Below, one piece after another: positions 23,838-35,300 of a stretch of DNA of 64,000 bases. The position numbers were made by a program, and so were the translations under genes. The notes under the pieces are model-generated. The model ran no database searches. It worked only from the letters and a program-made list of their open reading frames with translations, and was not told the DNA's origin. The stretch spans positions 17,350,467-17,414,466 of the forward strand of contig NC_134529.1 in the NCBI RefSeq assembly GCF_027942865.1, in the 5' to 3' direction. How positions within the stretch are numbered: the stretch's first letter is position 1; each line of letters opens with the position of its first letter. The stretch comes from Odontesthes bonariensis. Its lineage: Eukaryota; Chordata; Actinopteri; Atheriniformes; Atherinopsidae.

Positions 23838-24733
23838 AAGTGGGGACAGAAGAGAAACTGCCGTTACTTTTTTCAATTATGTGATATAGACATTAATAAC
23901 TTCATTGAACTTAATATCAGATCTTTTCTGCTTGCTGATGTAATGCTTTTTAGTTAACATTTCAAATATGGTATCAAGCTTTATATATGTATATATATCC
24001 TTCTATTGGTTTTACTTAACAAAAAAACTAAATAATTATGGCATGAATCAAAAAAGAAAATCACACAATGCCGTTTAACCATGTGCAATTCTATTTAGAA
24101 ATGTAAATAATAAAACATATTCTTGATCCTGATATCCATCTTCTTTGCCTTTTAATACTCAACTTTTGGTGGAATTTTTTTTCTGTTAACATCTAATCAT
24201 GTTGTTGCAGAGTAATATACCAGTGACCAAAAAGGAGGTGTGCGTAATTTCTGATTGAGTTAACAAAAATAATGAAAATACACTGCGCTCGACTTGTGTG
24301 TCAAGTTGAGCTCATGGTTTGTTGGATCAGTTGGTTGTGCGTTCGTGAGAAAGAAAACACTCCCTCTCGAAATGTCGAGAATAAAGTCCACATGTCGACA
24401 ATAAAGTAGAAATGTCGAGAATAAAGTCCACATGACACGTCGACTTTAATCTCGACAGGCAAAATATAAATATTTTTTCTTATGCCTGGCCCTAATACTC
24501 TTCCGTACAAATGTGTTACAAAGGCTTAAAATGAGGTACGTGCCACCTCAGATGAACAACAACACATGGCATATTACACTGTGTTGTTATTTATTTGACA
24601 GAAAGCAAGCCACAAGGCTGAAGCAGTGAGTAAAAAAAAAAAAAAACATTCACGGCAGAAAAAAGTTTGGGCGTCAACTCCTTCGTCCGAGCGCTGCGTC
24701 ACCAGAAGGCAGTCCCTTTGAGTTTGCTTTTGC
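23838..24733. other. Intergenic between genes A and B
   Basis: Holds the gene A 3' UTR with AATAAA at 24109-24114, then a short tandem array of a 16-base motif (aatgtcgagaataaagt type) at about 24370-24430 that is present fewer times in unit 2. The empty site for the unit-2 hAT insertion is gtgtcaag at 24298-24305. Confidence 0.7.
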
Positions 24734-24749
24734 TTTCTGTTTCCTGGAA
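24734..24749. promoter_or_regulatory. ISRE-like core overlapping GAS-like site, gene B
   Basis: On the minus strand 24734-24743 reads GAAACAGAAA, an exact GAAANNGAAA interferon-response core. Bases 24741-24749 read TTCCTGGAA, an exact TTCNNNGAA STAT site. Both sit just before the donor gtgagtac of the probable non-coding first exon of gene B. The same 16 bases occur at 46237-46252. The motifs are seen; interferon control is inference. Confidence 0.45.
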
Positions 24750-25094
24750 ACGGTGAGTACAAATGTTTACATGGACAGACGCATATATCTATAATTATAT
24801 TTCCGAATTTGCTGAGATCATTTACAGCTAACTAACCCACGCTGCTGTCGCACTACTGACACCCCGTTTTTCAGGTAAATTAACCGAAGTAAAGTGCGCT
24901 TTGGTCAGTTCAGGAACCCCTGCCCTCCCCTTTTTGCTGTCTCACGCCGACCTGTTCATGAAGATTTGTCGTCGACTTTTGAACATTTTCAATCCGGACA
25001 AAAGGGAAGACAGAAGAGATAAAAATGCATGCTAAACCCGCGTCATAACTCCGTTGTTTTCTTGCCCTCCGTTTCCGTCTCTGCAGGTGACATC

Positions 25095-28000
25095 ATGTCT
25101 GTTTTACTGAGGGAAATACAACAGATTAATAGAGAGGCTGCCTCTGTACTGGAGAGTAAGTGGCTTTTATTTTAGATGCATAGTGCCTAAACTAGTTCAA
25201 ATAAACTGATATATTGCTTGAATTAACCGCCATGTTCCTTCAGAGGCAGACCTTCGCACTGACTCGGAGATCCAGTCACTGACTCGGGATGAGCTGCACG
25301 AGCTGTTTCCTACGGTTAAGAACTTCAAGCTTAGAAGGACAATCTTTAGGATAATACACAAAGAGGTAGGGCTGAGTGGGAAGGTATCTAATCGGAGTGA
25401 TTTGGAACCTCCAGATTTATATTTATTGTTTGACTTATTTTGTTTGTTTTAGAAACCAGTTGAAGAACTCCTCAGAAAACTGAAACAGTTAATCCCAAAT
25501 GAAAATCTCAGGGGTAAGTAGAGGCTTGATGGCAGTTTAACTTTTTTTTTTTTAAATATATACATATTGAGGCACACTCAATATAATTGTTCTTATTTTG
25601 GCTCTGATATTGGTGTTTGGCTACACTTAGGTGTTTTTGAGCATCATGCAGAGGCTAACTCACTTCTCTCCATCCAGGAGCCCTTACCTACAACGGGGTC
25701 CTGGTTGACGACCTCCAAATCCTGAGGGACATGAAGGATCAAGTGAATCATGTGCAGAGTTTTCTTGAAGCTCATATCAACGTCCTGGAGAGCAGCAGCA
25801 AAGCTCAGCCAGACCAGGAACCTTACACAGGTCATAATGACAGCGTTTTATTTCATTTAAAAGCATACTTCAGTTTGCAGTGAGCAGATTTCCCACAGCT
25901 GATGAGATGCTAATATGCAATCACAGGGGATGTTTGTCCTGGGTGTCTGGGGCTGGATCTCACGTCCAGAGAAATATCTTAAAACGGGATGTGTTCCAAT
26001 TATGCATTGAACTCCAGAAACAGTCATTTTACCTTCATTTATCAGGCGCTTTTAACCAAAGCAGGGATCCATACCCAGCTTGTCTTTCTCACACAACCAA
26101 GGCACGCTTTTACAAATGGTCAGTGCTATGTAACGGACTGTCTGGAACAGGAAAATTCTCACGGAACAGCGGAGGAGCATGAAAATAAGCAGCAAATAAC
26201 TAAACAGCTCACCATTAATAGGTATAAAAATGGCAGGATACGTCTACACATGAAGTGAGCAAAGCTGAGCAAACGCCAGACGATGACCTATCGGAGCAGA
26301 CCTCTTTATAAAGAAAATTTATTTTAAGGTGCACATAAATGAACTCAATATGTGTTTCAATTGCAACCTTTTTAGGAAGAGAAGATAACAGGACGAGCAA
26401 AGGAGATGAAGGGTCCAACAGAGCGATGACACGCCAAAAGAGCCAGGCAGGAAAAGAAGAAAATGGTATCGTATAGATAAGGCACAGAGTTAACAATTTG
26501 TCACAGTTCAGATAAGTTGTTGCACAATATGAGCAGCAACTCTGAGACACAAGGTGGTTGACTTTAAAACTTGACAGTCTTAGCAACATACAGTTCAGCA
26601 TACGACTGTCATCAAAGTCGGGGCTCTAATTTCTTCTTAATGTTTTAATGCTGCTGGTAAGAATACAAATAACAAAGCTGAGGAAAAATGCAGGTTGTAT
26701 TGATTTTCTTTGCATCACACATTGTAAAAAATAACAAAACGTTCGTTGCGAAACATCATTTTTCTTCTCTTAGATACCTTAAAAATTATATAATTCCAGA
26801 GATCGCTGGGCTGGGTTGCACCGCCGGGGGTTTCTCCCGGTGTAACAGTACCAGTACAATGTGTATACAATGTAACAGTACAATGTGTATTTTTAGTGTT
26901 GTGTTGATACGTAGATTTATAAATGCATAGGCTATCTTTTAGTGTTTTTCACCCCCATGTTCATGCCGTTGATTGACACGTTGAGTTACAGAAATCAAAC
27001 CAAACGTGACAAGGTTAAGGGCTCAAGATGTGTTGAGTGCGGCTGTTGGAATGTTCTGGGACCTAGGTAATTCATGTTGAGTTTATTCATTGCAGGTTGT
27101 GTGACCCTGCATATGTTTTACTTTGATTTGTTTTTTTCTACAATTTTGAATGACTAGGCTTATTATGCTGCTGTGTCCAACATGTTTTTCTCGTCAGGTG
27201 CCTCAGCCTCCTCAGCCTCCTTTGGTTGGAAACAATCCACCAAAAGAAAAGCTGCAGACAGCCCACAGCAAGCTCATGGTATATCTCACTTTCTTTCCTT
27301 TTGCAGTCTCCTGACAACAGATTTTTTGCATGTTTCTTCATGTGTTCGTATCATTAGAATACTGTTTACTTTAAAAAGGATTTATAACTCACATTTGCCT
27401 CTTATGAGATTTAATAGTTAGGCAATTAGTTCGGTTCACAAAGTACTTTTTGCTGTAAGTTTCTGTTATTTATTTATTTATTTCACAGAAACACTGAAGT
27501 ACAAGATGGTTGTCAGCGGCAAAACTTTTGGCGCCCATCTTCAGCTACTGGACAAAATACAGAATTCCCTTCAGTTTCACTCGGTCAAACTGGAAGAGAC
27601 CCAGAACAGCGAGGATTACCAGATCGTTATTGTCTTCTGTCCTATAGTGTCACGTTCCACGACGGATGTCAACGAAGCCATGAGGGAAGTTAAAGGTGAG
27701 AGAAAGACTTTTTCTGACCATCTATGCTGAGGAGAAATATCACTCGTCTCCAATCAGACTTTTCAACATTAACATTTTTAAGTTTGGGAATATGGTAGAT
27801 ATAGATTCTTTCTCATGCTCCCTTTCTTTCTATTTCCACAGGTGAAAAGCCTGTCATTCTGGTCTTGATGCATCACTCTCATGAAGCCAAACCCACTACC
27901 TCTAGGAAGGCATGGGATGGTAACCATATTTTGTTGCATGTTGATGTTTTCTACCATGACACAAAGCATGGATTATTAAATTGCAGCCAAAATGAAGACG

Positions 28001-28107
28001 CTGCATCTGCGATAGGGAAAGAATTAATGAAGCACTGTAGTCGTGCTTTTCAAGATGCCAATGAAAATTCCATGAACATGGGGGGGGGGCATTATCAACT
28101 GACATGA
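25095..28107 (+). CDS. Gene B copy 1: paralog of gene A
   Basis: Predicted exons are 25095-25155, 25244-25365, 25453-25513, 25678-25830, 27198-27278, 27489-27695 and 27842-28107. They give 316 aa with the same intron phases as gene A (1,0,1,1,1,1). It begins MSVLLREIQQINREAASVLE. The SAM-like segment is SLTRDELHELFP...LRRTIF, and exon 4 encodes a long helix. Exon 5 is a short basic linker (KQSTKRKAADSPQQ). The C-terminal alpha/beta domain runs through MVVSGKTFGAHLQLL, YQIVIVFCPIVSRSTTDV, EKPVILVLMHHSH and VDVFYHDTKHGLL. The function is unknown; the layout suggests an adaptor- or receptor-type cytosolic protein. The last residues (GGGHYQLT) result from a deletion relative to copy 2, and the stop follows a G-run. 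AATAAA at 28639. Confidence 0.8.
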
Positions 28108-29322
28108 TTATAATTCGAGCCATAGAGATTGAGTTTGGGGAAAGTATAAACTTATTCAAACAAGCTTATTTGCCTCTGGTTTCTATGGAGAACTGAAACC
28201 ACCATGTGCAGGAGTGAATACAAATGTGTATAAAAGGATAAATAAATTAACATGGCAGTGAATGAATAGGATTATTAAAACAAAGCTAAATGAATGCAGA
28301 TGAAAATGAAAATCAGAAAGGTCAGTTTAACACTCTAATTAGTTGCATTTATTTGCATATTAATGTTTTTATTGAGCTCTCTATGTATTTTTGTTTATTT
28401 CTAATTATGACTGTTTCAGTCCTCCTCTTTATGTTTGATCTTGTGCACCACGGTGCTGGGGAAGACTCCATTAAGGATTGGAGTTGCAAAGGAGTGTACC
28501 ATGGTTTCTGGTCGTTATTTAGATGAAAAGAAATTGAAGTTAAAATTAAATTTCTAGTGATTTGTTTTTATGTGTGTTGCCACAAACGTGAAACAACTCT
28601 GTACCATTTATGATGTACAACTGAGTACTTTCAAAACAAATAAATAAACCAGTTCTGAATAATCTGAATCTGCTGGGAAACAACAGTAATTGCTGTCTCT
28701 TGTCTAACTAATCCTGTTTTATTTGAGCTGTATTAGTAATAGTATTTTATATGCTTTTATTCAGTACAGTGTTGGCAGTATTTGGTAGACCAGGCTTTGC
28801 TTTTTCATTCGCTAAGTGCACTGGACTTTTATTTTTTCAAAGTATATATTGCTTTGAAAAGTCAAACCGGAACCTAGATAGTGTTTACAGTTGTTACTTC
28901 CGGTTGCTTGCCACCGATTAGCGCGATACTAACATTTTATTTGTTTGTCACTAGACTGTTCTGTCAAATATCACCGCCAGCGTACTTTTTAAGTGGACGA
29001 CATAATGACAAGTTATCGAAAGGCGTCATCCTGGCTAGTTTTTCTAATTAGCAGCACAACTCCTTAGCGACAGTTAGCTAGTAGCCGTTCAGCTACAGAT
29101 TTTGTGCGGAATGGCAGCTTGATTCATTTCAACAGGTGTTTGCTTAAGGTGAGCAAAGCCAGTGACTTGAAGTTTCTCATTCGTATGTCCTGAAAAGACC
29201 TGTGCGCCAATGGTTTTGCCCCTCTTTAAGGGTTAGTTTGCCGTAGTTAGCTGGGGTATCTCTCCTCGACAGCTGCTAACACCACTTTTTGCGTGACCTA
29301 AAATTCACCACGTTTGTCTGTC
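28108..29322. other. Intergenic, gene B 3' UTR to akap7 promoter
   Basis: Contains the gene B 3' UTR and polyadenylation signals near 28639-28648. The segment from about 28865 to 29322 is the likely akap7 promoter, with ETS-like accggaac and acttccggt motifs near 28866 and 28897 and no TATA box. It is nearly identical at 56086-57657 in unit 2. Confidence 0.55.
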
Positions 29323-32300
29323 ATGATCTTTGGCCGCGTGCTGCTGAGGCTCGGGTTGCAGTGTTCAAAAACTGTTTGTTTACAGAGGATAAATGCCGTG
29401 AATGAGCTGCCTGTTCGGAAGCTGTGCTCTACCAATCGCACTCCAAAAGTCAGCGCGTCCACACCGTCTGCGCACCGGTTGGGACTCCAGGTAATCATCA
29501 TCATCATCATCATCAACTTTATTCCAGACTCAGGGTCCATCTTCAAAAATCAAAACACAGTACACAGACAATACACAAAGACAAACAGAAACACACTTAT
29601 AAAAGACACTTGTACCAGTGTTTCCACATATATGACTGGTATCGCACCGCACTAAGCGCAGGATTTGACAGTAGCATAATAATTTGATTCCATGAACCAT
29701 CCAATCTACAGATAAAACTATACATTAAAATCCTCAACAATGCATGGAATGTGTTAACCCCTACACCACAAAACAATTCACTTGCACTGCTCCACCTGGG
29801 CTTCTTAAGCAGAATGCGCAGCCCATCATTATATGCGACTTGGAGTTTCTGCAGGCTACCCTTTTTATACTTAGCCCACAGGGGGGCAGTATACAGGGGG
29901 GTGCAGTATGCCTTGAACAGGCTAATTTTAACACTATCAGTGCACCAGTGAAACTTTCTTACCAGCATGTTAGCTTGTGCATATAACATGCGGCGCTGCC
30001 TGAAGATGTCATCATCATCACACATTTGATCGGTAATTATATGTCCCAAATACTTTGTTTTGTTATTTACAGGTAAAGCCTGCCCCGCCAAATAAAAAGA
30101 AGGAAAAGTGAGATCCTTGTCCCCCTTACTTTTACATATAAGCACAACAGTTTTCTTGCAGTTGTATTTAACATCAAAAGTCAAACCATAATTGGAACAA
30201 ACATGTAGCATTTCTTGCAGCCCAGTACTGCTGGGGGAGAAGATGGCTAGATCATCGGCATACATGAGATGGTTTAGCAGTGCATTCCCAACCATGCATC
30301 CTGTCCTACAGGCCCTCAGTTGCTCAGACAGGTCATTCATATAAATATTAAAAAGAGCGGGAGAGAGTAATCCACCCTGTCTGACCCCATTTCCCACCCC
30401 AAATGGTGTAGAGAGCACCTCCCCCCATTTGACCTGCATGGTCTGGTTGGCATACCAGTATGACAGGATCCTAATTATACTGTTGGGGACACCCCTCTTT
30501 CTGAGTTTTAAAAACAATTTAAAATGATTAATTCTGTCAAATGCCTTAGACGCATCAATAAAACAAATTAAAATGGAGGAATTCTGTGTTCTGTACATCT
30601 CCACCATCTCCTTAAGAGCAAAAATACATTGATCAGTGCCATGCTTCGGCTTAAAGCCAAACTGATTATCTGTAGTGCTTATAGAGTTATCAAGTCTATC
30701 AAGCAAAATTCTTTCCAGGACCTTGGATAACACACTGGCTAGTGCAATAGGCCTATAGTTATCCAAGCTCCCCACCTTGCCCGCCTTGTCCTTAATAACA
30801 GGCACCAGTGTAACAGACAACATAGTATGAGGCAAAATACCATGAATCATGAGCCCTGTAAAGCATATTGCTAGAAGAATTGCAGCTCTCGGGCTAGCAA
30901 GCTTGAGGTGCTCAGCAGTGATCATATCCTGACCACTAGCTTTGTTATCAGCTAGCTGTGTGATAGCGTGCTGGACCTCCCTACATGTAATTCCCACAGT
31001 GTCACTATTAGCAATATTGTCAACCATGTATACATCACTTTTAACACAGTTAAATAGTTCAGAGTAGTGTTGCTTCCACAACTCCGCTATATTGCTGGCC
31101 CCAGACACCCCTTCAATGGAACATGGCAGTGGTGTATTGACCCGGTTTATATTCTTCACCTCCTTCCAGAAACCATTGACGTCTTTACCAAGAAGTTTGT
31201 CAGCCATAGCGTCTGCTCTCATTGCTTGCTCATGCTTACTGATATATCGAATTGCATATTTATACCTCGCATTAGTATACTTTTTGTGGTCCAAGGCCGG
31301 CCCGTGTCTGGGCCTACCTGCTAGAACCCAGGCCTTGTATGCATTTTTGGCTTCTGCATGAAATGCACTCACATACTTATTCCACCCTGGCTTACTGTTC
31401 TGTCTTTTATTAGAACAAGTAAAGAAAGGCCTACTGGCTTCATACAGTGCTCTAGTAATGGAATTATACATACTACACAAGTCTTCTCTATGTGAGCTAT
31501 CATTACAGTTTACATTAGAACACAGGATTGCATACCTGGATAAGAATGTGTGCTTTAAAAAAATATCAGTTTTCTCAGAGTATAAAAACACATCTTCTCT
31601 TGTGAGCTTAGTCCAGTCCAGCCTAGCATGAGAAACACTGTTCGCTTCTTGTGACAACTCTGGGAGATTATCACAGTCCAGTACCATAACCAGAGGGATA
31701 TGATCAGCCATTGTAACCTCATACACAATCTCCATAGATGTTATTGCAGTATGTGCATCAGCCGTGCTTATGCAGTGGTCAAGCCATGATGTTGAATGCC
31801 AGGCCTCACTAATGTAGGAATAACTTCCTGCAGGAAGGAGTTCATGGCTGGATATTACAAGATTATTGTCATTACAAAATTGCCTTATATGCTTGGCAAA
31901 TAGGGAGCCTTGATGAAATGTAATGTAATGTAATGAAATCGGTGCGTTCAGCTTAAGAAAAGCTCGATCGGTCAGTTAAAATATGTTAACGGATTATATA
32001 CGCGACCCCTTTTTATAGGCTACAACACAGCCCTGTGTCTGTCTGCTAACAGTAAGTGACATGCAGCCAGCCAGCTTCGCCTATAGAAGAGAAACCAATG
32101 TGGTTGTTTCGGATGATGAAGATGACGACGAGGAAGGTGGTGGTGAAAAAGAGGGGGAGATCACCTCAGGCCAGGTGGATGCACTCGGTATGGAGGTCCA
32201 TGAAGGCACCGCAGACACTGGAGTGTCCTGTGAGTAGAGGTGATCTCAGATAATGATGGTGTCTGTCATTATACATTTAACAGCCGAGCTCTTTTCTTGG

Positions 32301-35300
32301 CTGTCCTGAAAAAAAACAACAACTTTATTTTGTGTTGCTATTTGTGTAGCTGTTATTTTAACAGCTTTTACTGTAATGCAGAGCTCTGTTACCACAGGAT
32401 CTGTTATATACGGAGGTCACACTTAAGCCAATTAAACACCTTTTGCTCTTTGGATGTCCTATAAAGTATAGTGCAATTGATTATAGTGTAAAACATTTTG
32501 CATCACAACATCTGTGTAGGATGTAGTATTGGTACGTCATCTGCTGAATGAGTTGAGACTGATTTATTGGGAAAATAACCAAACAGAAATGTGTGGTGGT
32601 TGGAACTGTCGCTTGCAGCAAGAAGGTTCCCGGCTCAGATCTCAGCTGGGGCCTTTCTGGGTGGAGTTTGCATGTTCTCCGGGTACTCCAGCTTCCTCCG
32701 ACCATCAGAAAAACATGCAAGTCAGGTTGATTGGTGATTCTAATGGACCATAGGAGTGAGCATGAGCGTGCATGGTTGTCTGTCCCTGTTTTGGCGCTGT
32801 GACAGGCTGGCAACCTGTCCAAGGTGTACGCCGCCTCTCGCCAGATGGCAGCTGAGATCAGTGCAGAAAGTTTATTGTGCTCTTGAGCCAGTCTGTTCCT
32901 TGGATGCATGTGTATGAAAATTAAATGAAACAATACTTTATTTACAACGAAGGGAAATGACGTGTTTGAGTACGTTGTTTTTGCTATACCCATGTTCATT
33001 CATATACGTTGTGCTTGTTTTTCGCTGATTCTCAGCAGCTTCCAAAGGATTGAATGAGAAAACATCAAAGAGGAAAATGAGGAGGGAGAGGAGGAAGTTG
33101 ATGAGGAAAAAGCTCAAGTCAGCTGATTCCTCTGCCAATTTGATGTCTGAACTTCCATTTGCACTGACCAGCCCCACCTCGTGGAAAGAGCTCGGATGTA
33201 TGTACGCTTTTACTACTACTTTATGATGAGTATTTGTTCTCTCTTTTTTTATACCCAGAGGGCGGCTTAAGAGTACCACCTTTGATTTGCTGCCCGACAA
33301 AGTTTAGCTCTAGCCTTGTTGCCTTCTCACTAATTTCATGTTCGGTGAATTGATGTTTTTAAATCTATTTGTCTGTTCTGCGAAGTCCCAAACCCAGAGT
33401 CGGCGGAGAAAAAGAGGAAGAGGAAGAGAGGAGACAACGGAGGCCAAGTGGACAGTGAAGAGGATGCAGACCAGAAGAAAAAAAAGAGGGAGAGCCAGAG
33501 ACCAAACTACTTTGTCTCCATCCCCATCACTAACACTCAGGTGGGTTACTGCTGGGCTGTGCGCTAACTGAAGAACACAACCTTTGGAAGTAAGGATTTA
33601 TTGTCATCTCTGTATTTCTTAAGCATCACAGTGAGAGTGAAGGAAGCATGTCTATTCTGACCCGCTTGATTTTTCTTTTTTCTTTTATTACAGCTGCTCT
33701 TTAGTTTTGTGATTTATTTATTTATTTTTTCATTCAAATCAATTCTTCGTCCAGTGGTTAATCAGTGCCACCACTTTCTGTTCGTAAGACTCAGTAACTG
33801 ATTATTGTTGAGCCTTTCTGTTCGTGGGGTCTTTCTGTTGAAAATGCCTCAAGGTTCTCTCCCTCTGATGAGATATGTGTTGGATGTGGAGATTTTTAGT
33901 TTGCCTTAGTGTATACTAGCAGCAAATCTCTCGCAAGAGAAAGAGATAATTTAATTCTTATTGATTTTTGCCCCCCAAAAAAAAGAAGCCTCTGAACGGA
34001 TGCTGCTTTAGACCAACCATTTATGCCTTTTGAGCATCTCTGGAGAACTTGGCAGTTTTGATGTAATGTGTGTCTGAGTGAGGAGATTCTCTTGATTACT
34101 GCTGCCTGTAAACTGAATGCAAATTTGTCCAGATAAAGTCATCTATGACTGAAGTCCAAGAGGCAATTCTTCAGCAGGAGCCACGGTTTGCCAGAGCCAT
34201 GATCCCTGTCCCAACCCTTCACATCACACTTCTAGTCACTCATCTTGCCCACCAGGAGCAAGTAGACCAGTAAGTCCAGTTCACATGAAATCTGCACACA
34301 AAAACTGAACCCTTGACCCCCGCAATCAGGGGATTTGATTGTTATTCAAACACAATCTGCCATGGAATTACACAAGATGAAACGGGGTACAAAGTAGTGA
34401 TTGGAAGAGTATGAGGCTAAGTTACAATATACTGCTGAGTAAAACAGGAATATAGGCTTATTATAACAGAAAGTCATGACAGTGCTATAATGAGTAGCGG
34501 TGTCACTGTTCAGAGACTGAAGCAAACATCCTCAGTGTCGTGCCGTGTTTCTGCATTCTTGTATTGCAGCCGCAGCGCTCGCCACAGCTTATTATGTGAA
34601 TAATAGTGGCGTTGTTGGGATGTTAAAGAGAAGAGATGGTGTACGAGTCAGGTGAAATGCAACCTCAGGATATAACCGCACTCACACAGGGATTATGCGA
34701 TGCCATGGCAGAGAGATGAAGGGATAAAGGACGCTGAATAGCTTGCTGTGGCATTTTCAGGTGCCTTCGTCTCTGACTGCAGATAAAAAAAAAAAAACAA
34801 GCAAAAATGTTAAGATGAAATGGTAAAAAATGTTCTTTTGCCCGTGATTTTTTTATTGCCTTTATTGTTCTCCCAGGATATTAAACTCAGTCATTGTCGA
34901 TGCTGAGGTTCAATCAAACGGAGAATTTTCTAATCGGTGCGTTCTCACATTCCCGTTCTCTCTCGAGGAACTCTGCTCAGTCCATGTGAAGCTGTCCACT
35001 GTCACAACAAACTCTTGCAGTCTAGTTGCATTTGGAACAAATTGGACAAATTCAAGTCTATACTCCCCATATCGAGCGCTCAATCTAAATAATGGCTCCG
35101 GAGCACGTATGTTATGTGATGATAGTCCTCCGTAATCTGAAACGAGAAGATTTTATCTTTAGTGATAACTACATTCTCTCATTATGCAATGTGTCAGGGA
35201 GGGTGAGAGGATTAAGTCAGGAATTGGCGTGTGTGTGTGTGAGTGCGCGCTGTGCATATTCATGTGTAAATATCCTTTTCCAGGGCGGCAGACGTGCTGG

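Noticed and set aside
25880-26258. 100- and 89-codon frames in gene B intron 4, repeated at 47391-47769
   Set aside because: Conservation between units is expected from recent duplication. The frames lack splice fit to gene B and the intervening sequence looks intronic.
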